A stretch of 64,000 bases of DNA from Shouchella patagoniensis (GTDB taxonomy: Bacteria; Bacillota; Bacilli; Bacillales; Bacillaceae_D): contig NZ_KV917377.1 in the NCBI RefSeq assembly GCF_002019705.1, positions 2,602,565 through 2,666,564 on the forward strand, given 5' to 3'. The notes beneath the pieces are model-generated. The model worked only from the letters and a program-made list of their open reading frames with translations. It was not told the DNA's origin and did not search any database. The position numbers and the translations under genes are program-made. Below are positions 16,909-25,313 of this stretch, in pieces; the first letter of the stretch is position 1, and each line of letters begins with the position of its first letter.

Positions 16909-17161
16909 TCTCGTCAGTTTATCCTCTTCTTTTCTTTAAATACCCTCTTCCGTTCTTCCATAGGACACGCAAATTCCCCTCCTCTATTAGAAGAAAACGT
17001 CAATTCCTTTGTCCTTATTTTTTTCATAGATATCACAACGATAGCGCTCTTCCATACCGGGCGCCGTCAAATACTGTAAGATCATCTCGAGCGTATTTGG
17101 TTTTTTGCTTTATGATGAAATCCTTTGATATTCATTTCAACAGTACGTCGTTTACAACGCC
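16909..17161. other. Intergenic region with a possible 32-codon remnant
   Basis: No convincing gene. On the minus strand a short frame at about 16990-17090 reads MILQYLTAPGMEERYRCDIY and ends in IDVFF; the composition is protein-like but there is no clear ribosome binding site, so it may be a gene remnant. Confidence 0.25.
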
Positions 17162-17190
17162 AAAAAACACTCCTTGTACAAGGAGTGTTT
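17162..17190 (-). terminator. Terminator of degV
   Basis: AAACACTCCTTG/TACAAGGAGTGTTT near-perfect palindrome followed on the minus strand by a run of six Ts, 14 bases after the degV stop. Confidence 0.85.
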
Positions 17191-17203
17191 AAACGAAAGC
17201 TTC

Positions 17204-18049
17204 TTAGCGCGTATAATACATTAATGCAATCGCACCTGGACCTGTATGCGTACTAATAATAGGAGACGTTTCCATGATCGAGAAATTAAAGTCATCGCGC
17301 ACCTGCTTCAAGCTATCCAGGACTTGCTTACTAAAACGTTCTGCTTCAATATGGGCAATGCCTATATACCCAATATCTGAACCTTCCGTTTCCGTCTTAA
17401 ATTTATCCGTTAAGAATTCAACCACTTGCTTATACGAGCGCTTTGTTGCAACAGGCGTATATGCCCCTTCCTTAATAGCGGCAATTGGCTTAATCTTCAA
17501 AAGTGAACCAAGTAACGCTTTTCCTTTACCGATTCGTCCACCTTTTGCCAAGTATTCTAGCGTATCAACCACAATATACAATGAAGTGTTAGCACGGATT
17601 TGCTCAATCTCTTTAAGAATATCTTCTATTGATGCGTCAGCTTCTGCCATTTCAGCAGCCCGTTTAACTTGAAATGCTAATGCGGTTGAAATAAATTCAG
17701 AATCAACAACAGTCACGCCACTACCAATTTGATCCGCTGCCATTTGTGCAGATGTAACTGTACCGCTCATTGCACTTGTCATATGAATGGAAAGAACATG
17801 GGAATCGGGCTCCGCAAGCAGCTCTTCATAAACACGGATAAATTCCCCAACTGGCGGCTGAGAGCTTTTTGGTAACTCTTCGCTTGTTGTGAGTAAGTGA
17901 GCAAACTCTTTTTTACTAATATCAACACCATCTAAATAAGTGGTGCCTCCTATATTAATCGACAACGGAACGACCGTAATTCCAAGTGCATTCAATTCGG
18001 CTTGATCGAAATCACAGGTAGAATCCGTTACAATTTTAATTTTCGTCAT
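17204..18049 (-). CDS. degV: DegV family fatty-acid-binding protein
   Basis: 281 residues, the family length. Motifs: IVTDSTCDFDQAEL at the start, the lipid-ligand loop HMTSAMSGTVTSAQ, TLEYLAKGGRIGKGKALLG and the terminal SPIISTHTGPGAIALMYY. DegV/FakB proteins bind a fatty acid and present it to the kinase FakA (established for the family). No fakA adjoins. An AAGGAGG site is expected just upstream (GGAGGCTTCCATG). Monocistronic with its own terminator. Confidence 0.9.
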   Translation of the reverse strand: MTKIKIVTDSTCDFDQAELNALGITVVPLSINIGGTTYLDGVDISKKEFAHLLTTSEELPKSSQPPVGEFIRVYEELLAEPDSHVLSIHMTSAMSGTVTSAQMAADQIGSGVTVVDSEFISTALAFQVKRAAEMAEADASIEDILKEIEQIRANTSLYIVVDTLEYLAKGGRIGKGKALLGSLLKIKPIAAIKEGAYTPVATKRSYKQVVEFLTDKFKTETEGSDIGYIGIAHIEAERFSKQVLDSLKQVRDDFNFSIMETSPIISTHTGPGAIALMYYTR

Positions 18050-18381
18050 GGAAGCCTCCTTCTAACTAATTTACTTTTTTCTACTCCCATACGTTACAGG
18101 CATTTATGCTTGTAGTATGACATAGCAGGAAAGCGATGTAAACGCTTCCTAAACTAGCAGAATAATAATAATACACTGTATTTCCATAATTGTTTGTGCA
18201 ATGTTGAAACTCATTGATTCTCTTACTGTAACATGACTTAAGTTGAATACCAAAGCAAATCCATTGGTGTCATTAGCTTTACCTAAATTTTAGAAAAAGC
18301 CCTCTCTTACATAAAAACAAGACCTTCATCTTGTTATTTATTGATGTGCGAATAGAAGATACGTTTCTTTCTCCACACTCC
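18050..18381. other. Intergenic, no gene seen
   Basis: AT-rich region upstream of degV. It holds an imperfect inverted repeat GGAAAGCG...CGCTTCC around 18128-18149 that also resembles a CcpA cre site with one mismatch. Nothing else is supported. Confidence 0.3.
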
Positions 18382-18480
18382 CGGCATACACTTCGCTTTC
18401 CGCGGGCGACGGATGAGCCTCACAGCGTAGCCGTGGGTCTCATCATCATCTTTTCTCCCGCAGAGTCTACGTGTATGCCG
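18382..18480. repeat. 99-bp palindromic repetitive element (REP/MITE-like)
   Basis: Bounded by a perfect 10-bp terminal inverted repeat CGGCATACAC / GTGTATGCCG. Inside are CCGCGGG...CCCGCAG and GATGAG...CTCATC complementary arms, so the whole element could fold into one long interrupted hairpin. It is much more GC-rich than its flanks. Similar elements with a CTTTCCGCGGG/CCCGCAG pair are, to my knowledge, dispersed in Bacillaceae genomes; copy number here cannot be checked from one window. Confidence 0.6.
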
Positions 18481-18711
18481 TCCGCTAGTTGCAGATCCCT
18501 ATAGTATAAAAATTTAAAACAAATTGGTTACAGAAAAGAGTTGCCGTCCGTTTTACATAACGCATGTGTGTTGCTAAGCAAGGCCCGCGGTTCGATTGTA
18601 CAGCCTGTAAATATCCATGATAGTCAATGCCCCACTCACTTTGATCGGTTAAAAAACCATTCGTGACCCCACATACTTTTACTCCAAAAACAACAATTAA
18701 GTCAAATAGAA

Positions 18712-18750
18712 CATAAAATAAGCCAATCTGCATTTTTCGTAGATTGGCTT
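18712..18750 (-). terminator. Terminator of the MutS2-like gene
   Basis: AGCCAATCT/AGATTGGCT stem with a loop of about ten bases, T-rich on both sides, ending about 18 bases after the gene stop; it may work in both directions. Confidence 0.7.
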
Positions 18751-18762
18751 TACGTTTTTTGT

Positions 18763-20697
18763 TTATTCTTCGTCAAGAGACAGGCCGTCGACATGCTTTC
18801 TTGACATCGTATTTTTTGTTTTGCGGTACTCTTTGCTCTTAAAGATAATGTCAAAATCGTAGTCTGCCGGATACAGCTCACTTGCCGATATCGCTAGCTC
18901 GAGCCGCTTATGGTTCACCGTTTTCTTCTCGCCTTTTATTTGCACCACATAGTTCCCCGATCCGTCCGGACCCGTATAAACAATCGCGGTCTCTCCAGTT
19001 GCTGCCACTGTTACATTGTCACCTTGACTAAATGCTTTTACCGTGTCTTCGGTACCTTTTCTTTTTTTCGTTGATCGCACGTATTTATTGATAATCACCT
19101 GGCGTTTGTAGTCGTCATGATTCAGTTGGTCTTTGCTGAACCGATCTGTATAAACAGACGCTTCTTTATAAGCCACTTCATGAGCGCGTTCAACCATCGA
19201 TGGATGCATGCCTAACTTTAAAGCAATATCAAATGCTTGGCTTTTCCCTGTTTTTCCGAGGAGTAGCCTGTACGTTGGGGCAAGAGTTTCCAAATCAAAC
19301 TCCATTGATGCATTAAGAAAACCTGACGTCGTATGAGCGAATTCTTTCATTTCGCTATAATGGGTTGTCGCAAACAACGTTGCACCCTTTTGATACAATT
19401 GCTCTAAAATGACAATAGCAAGTGCCATTCCTTCTGCTGGGTCGGTACCTGACCCAAGTTCATCAATCAAGACAAGAGACCGGTCATTTGTCTGGCGCAT
19501 GATCTCGATAATGTTGACCATACGTGAACTAAATGTGCTTAAATTATCAGTAATGCTTTGTCCATCACCAATATCAACAAACACTTGACCGAAAAGAGCC
19601 GTTGAGCTTCCTTTTTCAACCGGTATTGGTAGACCTGATTGTGCCATGAGCGTTAACAGCCCTATTGTTTTTAGAGTGACTGTTTTTCCGCCAGTATTCG
19701 GACCCGTAATGACAAGCGCACGTTCGTTTTCACCAAAGCGAATGGAAAGCGGGACTGCATTTTTACCCAGCATTGGATGACGTGCTTGTTTTAAGTCAAT
19801 ATGATACGCCTCATTTACAGTCGGGGCGATCGCATCAATTGCCTGGCTGTACTTCGCTTTTGCAAAAAGCACATCATAGTGGTGCATCACTTCAATTGCA
19901 ATCTGAATTCCATATTCATAGGAGAGCAACTGTTCAGTTAGCTCATATAAAATTCGTTCAACCTCTGCTTCTTCTGCCATTTTCATAATCGAGATTTCTT
20001 CTTGAAGATCGCTTAATACGGTGGGTTCCATAAACAGTGTTGAACCAGAAGAAGACGCGTCAAGCACCGTTCCATCTACTTTTGCGCGATACTCCTTTTT
20101 GATCGAAAGCACAATACGGCCATTTCTTTCCGCTGAGGTCTTATCTTGTAAATAAGGTGTGTAGCGTTTGTTTTTCACAAGGCTTTGCGCCTTGTCTTTT
20201 AACTTATCTCGTAACGTCACCAACTGGCGTCGCAAGTACGCAAGATCACTTGATGCATGATCATCGATTTGCCCGTGACGTAAGCAACCAGCAATTGCTG
20301 TTTCAAGTGGCTCCATCTCTTCAATTGAAAAAGCATAACTCGAAACCACAGGCGCAATTCCTTCTTTGTCTTTCATAAACGCCTTTAATTTACGACAATG
20401 ATCTAGGAATGATAGCACGTGCACGAACTGATCGGCACGGACGTACAATCCTTTTTTTGCCTGCTCTAAATACTGATCGATCTCTCCAAGACTATGGATT
20501 GGCACACTCCCACTTCTAGTAAGGATACCAAGCGCTTCAGTAACCTCCGCTAATTTCTGTTCAACTTGTTTTCTGTCTTGTAGAGGTTGAAGATCGATTA
20601 TTGTTTGCTTCCCGGCCTCGGTGCGGGCGTAAGACGCCATTTCAGTTAAAATATCATGAAAGCCTAGTGCTTCAAATGCTTGTTGATTCATTTTCAT
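18763..20697 (-). CDS. MutS2-family ATPase lacking the Smr domain
   Basis: 644 residues against about 785 for housekeeping MutS2. The N-terminal core/lever region (about 1-310) is followed by the ATPase: Walker A GPNTGGKTVTLKT, signature STFSSRMVNI, Walker B LVLIDELGSGTDPAEG and H-loop ATTHYSEMKEFA. After a shortened coiled coil comes a KOW-like segment (GDNVTVAATGETAIVYTG...VNHKRLEL), then a 45-residue tail ending HVDGLSLDEE; the Smr nuclease-like domain is absent. B. subtilis MutS2 recognises collided ribosomes through this core. Two ATGs (20697 and 20691) lie after GGAGGG. The gene has a long leader with a small ORF and a terminator, typical of translation-stress control. Confidence 0.85.
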   Translation of the reverse strand: MKMNQQAFEALGFHDILTEMASYARTEAGKQTIIDLQPLQDRKQVEQKLAEVTEALGILTRSGSVPIHSLGEIDQYLEQAKKGLYVRADQFVHVLSFLDHCRKLKAFMKDKEGIAPVVSSYAFSIEEMEPLETAIAGCLRHGQIDDHASSDLAYLRRQLVTLRDKLKDKAQSLVKNKRYTPYLQDKTSAERNGRIVLSIKKEYRAKVDGTVLDASSSGSTLFMEPTVLSDLQEEISIMKMAEEAEVERILYELTEQLLSYEYGIQIAIEVMHHYDVLFAKAKYSQAIDAIAPTVNEAYHIDLKQARHPMLGKNAVPLSIRFGENERALVITGPNTGGKTVTLKTIGLLTLMAQSGLPIPVEKGSSTALFGQVFVDIGDGQSITDNLSTFSSRMVNIIEIMRQTNDRSLVLIDELGSGTDPAEGMALAIVILEQLYQKGATLFATTHYSEMKEFAHTTSGFLNASMEFDLETLAPTYRLLLGKTGKSQAFDIALKLGMHPSMVERAHEVAYKEASVYTDRFSKDQLNHDDYKRQVIINKYVRSTKKRKGTEDTVKAFSQGDNVTVAATGETAIVYTGPDGSGNYVVQIKGEKKTVNHKRLELAISASELYPADYDFDIIFKSKEYRKTKNTMSRKHVDGLSLDEE

Positions 20698-20745
20698 TTT
20701 CCCTCCTAATTTTTCCTGGCCTCCATAAACGCATGCCTAGACGAC

Positions 20746-20780
20746 AAAAAAGCCGCCATGAACAAAGCGCTCATGACGGC
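20746..20780 (-). terminator. Leader terminator (attenuator) upstream of the MutS2-like gene
   Basis: Stem GCCGTCATGA / TCATGGCGGC (10 bp with one G-U pair), nine-base loop, followed by six Ts, all between the promoter and the start of the MutS2-like gene and about 50 bases before its ATG. Read-through would be needed for expression. Confidence 0.75.
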
Positions 20781-20968
20781 AGGGTATACGTATGGTGAGA
20801 GGCGCTGATCACGGTTTTTTAAATACAAAAAAACCATGACACCTCTGCCATAGCAATAACTTCCCTTTTGGCTATGATGCGTGTTCTTAACTGATACCAA
20901 CATGCGCACAAATAAACAAACGTCGCTTCACCACGTTTTTTTGCATGTAGGCTATCCAATTTGTTGGA

Positions 20969-20992
20969 TTAGTTAAGAACAACCAGATACAT
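20969..20992 (-). CDS. Seven-codon leader peptide MYLVVLN
   Basis: AAAGGAG, eight bases, then ATG TAT CTG GTT GTT CTT AAC TAA. The last four codons lie in the 5' arm of a perfect 10-bp stem, so a ribosome stalled on them would prevent that stem from forming. Too short for homology; the call rests on ribosome site, position and structure. Confidence 0.55.
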   Translation of the reverse strand: MYLVVLN

Positions 20993-21034
20993 AAAAAGAT
21001 CTCCTTTTAAAAGGGAATAATTGATTTCACACTT

Positions 21035-21063
21035 ATCTTATGAAATGAGGAGTTATTTGTCAA
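21035..21063 (-). promoter_or_regulatory. Sigma-A promoter of the MutS2 leader transcript
   Basis: On the minus strand TTGACA (21063-21058), 17 bases, TAAGAT (21040-21035): one mismatch from the ideal vegetative promoter. It lies between the GNAT gene stop and the leader, so the MutS2-like gene has its own transcription unit. Confidence 0.8.
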
Positions 21064-21089
21064 TGGTACTTCATATAGAGAAAGAACAA

Positions 21090-21635
21090 TTAATTATTCC
21101 ATCTCCCCATGACAACAGTATGGTAATAATGACCATCTGAAAGCTTTTTATCATTTTCTAAAATACCTTCAATCTTAAAACCAAACTTTTTATAAAGATT
21201 TATCGCTGGAGCGTTTGTTTCTAGAACACTTAACGTTATTTTTTTTATTCCGATTGCATCAGCCCATGCAATCGATTCTTTTAGAAGGTTTGTTCCAATA
21301 CCGAAGCCCCAATAATCTTTTAAAACACCTACTCCAAACTCTACTTTATGGGCAAATCTTTTTAATTGATTTCCTTCGCATCTTGAAAAGCCAACAATGT
21401 TCTCGTTAACTGTTGCAACTAGAAAAAGGTTTTTTAGATCTTTCGAGTCTGTCTTAATTAATTGCTCAAAATCACTTGTATCTAAGTATGCTTCCCCTTT
21501 TTCTCTATTTAGATTTTGTGTTTCACCATCAATCTGCAATCTAATTTCAGATAAATTTTTTGCATCTTTATTACTAGCAGGTCTTATGATGAAGCAGGTC
21601 CCGTTCACATTAAATGTCTTCTGAAGAACAACCAT
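21090..21635 (-). CDS. GNAT family N-acetyltransferase
   Basis: 181 residues; AAGGAGGT seven bases before ATG. GNAT features: FIIRPASNKDAKNLSEIRLQ, VATVNENIVGFSRCEG, the acetyl-CoA loop GVLKDYWGFGIGTNLLKE and LSVLETNAPAINLYKKFGFKIEG, closest to the YhhY/phosphinothricin-like group. Substrate unknown. It is AT-rich compared with neighbours. No terminator is obvious, but the MutS2 leader promoter follows directly. Confidence 0.85.
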   Translation of the reverse strand: MVVLQKTFNVNGTCFIIRPASNKDAKNLSEIRLQIDGETQNLNREKGEAYLDTSDFEQLIKTDSKDLKNLFLVATVNENIVGFSRCEGNQLKRFAHKVEFGVGVLKDYWGFGIGTNLLKESIAWADAIGIKKITLSVLETNAPAINLYKKFGFKIEGILENDKKLSDGHYYHTVVMGRWNN

Positions 21636-21741
21636 CTCACTTACCTCCTTGTTAGTTAGTTGCCATGTAGTTCAAGGACTTATGTAAAAATCCTCGGCTT
21701 GATCTAGAAATCCCTTTAGCTTGATTCTGCCTAAGAACAAG

Positions 21742-21779
21742 AAAAAAGCACGGTTCGGCACAATGCCGAACTCATGCTC
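21742..21779 (-). terminator. Terminator of the RND pump operon
   Basis: Stem AGCA-G-GTTCGGCA / TGCCGAAC--TGCT with six Ts on the minus strand, directly after the pump stop. Confidence 0.85.
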
Positions 21780-21784
21780 ATCTT

Positions 21785-24700
21785 TTATCCTTTTCGTACT
21801 ACTTTTGCTTTTAAACCCATCAATAGTTCATACACAATTGGTACGATAACAAGTGTTAACAATGTCGAACTTGTTAATCCGCCGATTACTGTAATACCAA
21901 GACCTTTTGAAATGAGCCCGCCGCCTTCTAATCCAAATGCAAGTGGTAGAAGCGCCCCAATTGTTGCTAATGCCGTCATTAAGATCGGACGTAAACGAGT
22001 TGTGCCCGCTTCAAGCAACGCATCTCGAGTAGAGAGTCCTTCTTTTTCTTTATGAATGACGCGGTCGATTAGCACGATTGCATTCGTGACAACAATACCG
22101 ATAAGCATCAGTACACCAATTAATACCGAAATACTAATCGTTTCACCTGCAATGAGTAGACCAACAATCGATCCAATCGCAATAAATGGTAAGGAGAACA
22201 AGATCGCAAATGGAGCTAGGCCACCACCAAATGTAACAACTAAAACAAAGTAAACAATTGCAATTGCTGCTAGCATAGCTAAACCAAGTTGTGTAAACGA
22301 TTCTTCAATATCAGCTGTAACGCCACCAATTTGCGTAGTGACACCATCTGGAAGCTCTAACTCATTAACGTCATCCATAATGGCCGCCGATACACTAGAC
22401 ACATCTTCAGACAAGATCTTGGCAGAAGCTTCTGCATAAACCTGACCTTCTCGTCTTGTAATCGTTGATGAAGTTGTTCCTTCTTCAATGGTTACAAGGT
22501 CCGAAATCGGTACTTCTGTTCCGAATTGAGTCTGTACCGTTACATCTGTTAATTCATCAATATTATCATACTCTTCTTCATCGGTTGCGATGATTACATC
22601 TAAGTCTACTCCATCTTCAACAACCGTCGTTATTGCGTCATGGCTATCAACAGAGTAAAGAGCCATTCCTAGTTGTGCAGTCGTTAAACCAAGTTCGCTT
22701 AACTGTTCCTGATCGACAGAAAGTGTATATTCATCATAACGATCGGAAATGGTTGTTTCCGGTTCATCAAGATCTTCGTATCCAGCCATTAAATCAGCTA
22801 CTTCATTTACGACTGGTTCAATTTCTGCTTCAGAGTCTCCATATACACGAACAGAGAAATCACTTGATCCCATTCCACCTGTCGCAATATCTTGAGATGC
22901 CCATGTCCCGTTTTCCGTTACAGCTTCAAGATCCTCAATCACTGCATCTTTTTCAGCTGTAAAACCTTCATAGTCATCATCATACAAGATGTAGAAGATT
23001 GCTGAATTGCCACTCGATGCCATCATAGGCATTGGGCTTTGACCACCAAGCGAAAATTGGAATGTATCAATGCCGTCGCGTTCGAGCAGCACCGCTTCTG
23101 CTGCATCTACATCCGCTTCTGCATCGTCAAATGTTGTTCCTGCATTAGGGGAATACGTTGCAAAAACCATTTTTTCTTCTTCTTCAGGTAAGAAACTCAC
23201 GCCAACAAAAGGTGTGAGCATTAAGCTCCCAACTAATAACGCAACTGCTATTAGCGACGTAATCCATTTATGATTAAGCGTCCAGACGAGTAATCGACGG
23301 TACGCACCAGCTAATTTGCCTGGCTTTTCTTCATGGTGCTGATGTTTTTTGGGAATTCCTTTTTTAAACATTGAATGAGCCATCATCGGCACCACTGTTA
23401 TCGCTACAAGAAGCGATGCAAATAAAGCAAAAATCACCGTTAATCCAAATGGAAGGAATAATTCACCGACCATACCTTCAACGAGCCCAAGTGGGAGAAA
23501 AACCGCACTTGTTACAATGGTTGAAGAAAGGATTGGCTTAAATACTTCTTTTGTTGCGTCTTTAATTAACTCGCGCCCGGACAGAGATTCCTGTTTCGAT
23601 CCCATTCGTCTAAAGATATTCTCAACCACAACAATGGAGTCATCTATAACCCGACCAATTGCGACCGTCATCGCGCCTAACGTCATTAAGTTCAATGTAA
23701 TATCAAGTTGCTGCAAAGCAATCAGGGCGATAAACAGCGAAATCGGAATGGAGATAACCGATATAATCGTTGATTTGATGTTACGTAAAAACAGCATAAT
23801 AACTAAAATAGCAAATAACGCTCCGAATAATGCTTTGCTAATCATGGTGGCTACTGCTTCTTGGATCGGTTCGGCTTGATCCATTGTAATTGAAATCGAA
23901 GTGCCTTTCGCTTCAAAATCGGCAATAGCTTCTTTAACTGCTTCCGCCACTTCAACTGTATTTGCATTTGACGCTTTTACAATTTCAACGCCAATTGATG
24001 TTTCGCCATTTGTCCGTGAGATTGAGCTTGATTCTGTAACGACCTCAACGTCGGCTACTTCTTCAAGTGCTACAGTCTCCAGTTGCATCGGTGGCATTTC
24101 GTCTAAACTAAATTCTTCCCCACCTAAATCACCACTCGGGGGAGCCACGCCTTCCATTTCTTCCGCCCCAGGAGGAACCATCTCTGGCATTCCCTCCATG
24201 CCAGACGTATCTGGAATGACTGGTAGTTGCAACGATCGCAAATCTTCAAGTGTAGTCGCGCGACCATCGATTACAACCGACTGTTCAGCCCCTTCAAACG
24301 TATAAAGACCAAGAGGGAACCGCATTGACGTACCTTGTAAAAGTTGGGTGACCACCTCTTCAGTCAGCCCATTTTCAGCAAGTGCATCTTGATCAAACAA
24401 AATTTGTACTTCTTGTGCTTCTTGCCCTGTTGCAGTTACTGATGCAACTCCTGAAAGGCCTTCTAAGGAAGGAACCACTTCATCCTCAACCATTTCAGTT
24501 AGTTCAGCCAAGTCCATACCTTCTTGTGAAACACTTAGTGTAAGAACTGGGAATGCACCAAAACTAAGGCGTGAAACAGTCGGTGTTTCAACACCGTCAG
24601 TAAAATCAATGCTTTCGACAACATCTTTTACTTCTATTTCTGCCTCTTCCATGTCTTTGCTAAATTCATACTCGATTTGAATCGAAGAAAAATTTTCGAA

Positions 24701-24955
24701 AGAAGACGATTGAACGACCGCTACTCCGTCTAAATTCTCAATCGCTTGTTCAATTGGTATGGAAACCTCGTCAGCAATTTCCTCCGGTGTTGCTCCAGGA
24801 TAAACGGCCGACACACTAACAAGAGGGGCATCGATATCTGGAATAACCTCTTGATTCATTGTCGTTCCAGCGTATATGCCTGTGATAGCGATAATAATGG
24901 TTAATAGCCAAATCGCAAACTTGTTATTCATCGAAAACGAAATGATTGATTTCAT
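21785..24955 (-). CDS. swrC: RND (AcrB/SwrC-type) efflux transporter
   Basis: 1056 residues from ATG 24955, where GGGAG is seven bases upstream; the open frame extends to 25009. Typical RND protein: TM1 with MNQEVIPDIDAPLVSVSAVYPGATPEE, two large extracellular loops, and TM4 with the proton-relay motif IGRVIDDSIVVVENIFR. Loop 1 carries a low-complexity insert rich in Met, Pro and Glu (about residues 255-290). SwrC/YerP of B. subtilis exports surfactin and other amphiphiles; a similar role is inferred. It has no adaptor or outer membrane partner, as normal for Gram-positives. Divergent TetR gene upstream. Confidence 0.92.
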   Translation of the reverse strand: MKSIISFSMNNKFAIWLLTIIIAITGIYAGTTMNQEVIPDIDAPLVSVSAVYPGATPEEIADEVSIPIEQAIENLDGVAVVQSSSFENFSSIQIEYEFSKDMEEAEIEVKDVVESIDFTDGVETPTVSRLSFGAFPVLTLSVSQEGMDLAELTEMVEDEVVPSLEGLSGVASVTATGQEAQEVQILFDQDALAENGLTEEVVTQLLQGTSMRFPLGLYTFEGAEQSVVIDGRATTLEDLRSLQLPVIPDTSGMEGMPEMVPPGAEEMEGVAPPSGDLGGEEFSLDEMPPMQLETVALEEVADVEVVTESSSISRTNGETSIGVEIVKASNANTVEVAEAVKEAIADFEAKGTSISITMDQAEPIQEAVATMISKALFGALFAILVIMLFLRNIKSTIISVISIPISLFIALIALQQLDITLNLMTLGAMTVAIGRVIDDSIVVVENIFRRMGSKQESLSGRELIKDATKEVFKPILSSTIVTSAVFLPLGLVEGMVGELFLPFGLTVIFALFASLLVAITVVPMMAHSMFKKGIPKKHQHHEEKPGKLAGAYRRLLVWTLNHKWITSLIAVALLVGSLMLTPFVGVSFLPEEEEKMVFATYSPNAGTTFDDAEADVDAAEAVLLERDGIDTFQFSLGGQSPMPMMASSGNSAIFYILYDDDYEGFTAEKDAVIEDLEAVTENGTWASQDIATGGMGSSDFSVRVYGDSEAEIEPVVNEVADLMAGYEDLDEPETTISDRYDEYTLSVDQEQLSELGLTTAQLGMALYSVDSHDAITTVVEDGVDLDVIIATDEEEYDNIDELTDVTVQTQFGTEVPISDLVTIEEGTTSSTITRREGQVYAEASAKILSEDVSSVSAAIMDDVNELELPDGVTTQIGGVTADIEESFTQLGLAMLAAIAIVYFVLVVTFGGGLAPFAILFSLPFIAIGSIVGLLIAGETISISVLIGVLMLIGIVVTNAIVLIDRVIHKEKEGLSTRDALLEAGTTRLRPILMTALATIGALLPLAFGLEGGGLISKGLGITVIGGLTSSTLLTLVIVPIVYELLMGLKAKVVRKG

Positions 24956-24971
24956 TGTTTGACTCCCTATT

Positions 24972-25115
24972 TTAATTTTGGCGCTGGCAAACGGTTGCAT
25001 CGACTCCACGTCTTCTTAAACGCGCAGCGATCACTTCTAACAGTTCTACGTCTTGTTTGTTTTCTTTGGGTTTATCTGTATGTACCCATAAAAAACGATT
25101 CACTATGGTTTTCAC
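24972..25115 (-). CDS. Small basic protein cotranscribed with the RND pump
   Basis: 47 residues from GTG 25115 preceded by GGAGGGG with seven bases between. Sequence begins MKTIVNRFLWVHTDKPKENK and ends in an Arg-rich helix (IAARLRRRGVDATVCQRQN). It stops 16 bases before the pump start and lies between the operator-like palindromes and the pump, so it would be translated from the same mRNA. I do not recognise a family; a small accessory protein is possible. Confidence 0.55.
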   Translation of the reverse strand: MKTIVNRFLWVHTDKPKENKQDVELLEVIAARLRRRGVDATVCQRQN

Positions 25116-25133
25116 ACTCTCTCCCCTCCAAAC

Positions 25134-25147
25134 TGACTGACCAGTCA
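25134..25147. promoter_or_regulatory. TetR-type palindrome TGACTG-AC-CAGTCA
   Basis: Inverted repeat with perfect 6-bp arms and a two-base centre, just upstream of the small ORF and RND pump. It resembles known TetR-family sites (TGACN4-6GTCA). Confidence 0.6.
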
Positions 25148-25220
25148 TAATACATACATACTACCTAATTAACCACCTTATTTCAATGGTTATTCTTATG
25201 TAATTGTGTCTATTTTTATC

Positions 25221-25242
25221 AAAATGACCCACTGGTCATTTT
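25221..25242. promoter_or_regulatory. TetR-type palindrome AAAATGACC-CACT-GGTCATTTT
   Basis: Perfect 9-bp arms around a four-base centre, about 70 bases before the TetR gene. It shares the TGAC/GTCA half sites with the first palindrome, which suggests one regulator controlling both divergent units, itself included. Confidence 0.7.
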
Positions 25243-25313
25243 ATTAGTATCGTTTTTCTTTATTATCTGGTACGCTATCTATAAATATATAAAATGAGAG
25301 GACTGCGTTTTGA

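Larger units (their letters stand above)
20698..21028 (-). promoter_or_regulatory. Attenuation leader with alternative hairpins
   Basis: From the predicted start near 21028 the RNA has a good ribosome site (AAAGGAG), a seven-codon ORF, then GTTCTTAACT (20980-20971), which overlaps the last codons of the ORF and pairs perfectly with AGTTAAGAAC (20892-20883). Nested in it is ATCCAA-CAAA-TTGGAT (20968-20953). Next comes a long hairpin AGAGGTG...CGCCTCT with a U-rich/A-rich core (about 20800-20850) that holds a possible second mini-ORF (MAEVSWFFCI), and finally the terminator. This layout matches ribosome-mediated attenuators of antibiotic-response genes. Confidence 0.65.

Noticed and set aside
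18485-18733. 82-codon open frame on the minus strand
   Set aside because: Its start codon is inside the terminator stem of the MutS2-like gene, there is no ribosome site and the sequence does not look like a protein.
20706-20909. 67-codon frame in the MutS2 leader
   Set aside because: It runs through the leader hairpins and the terminator, and has no ribosome site at its start; the short MYLVVLN frame is better placed.
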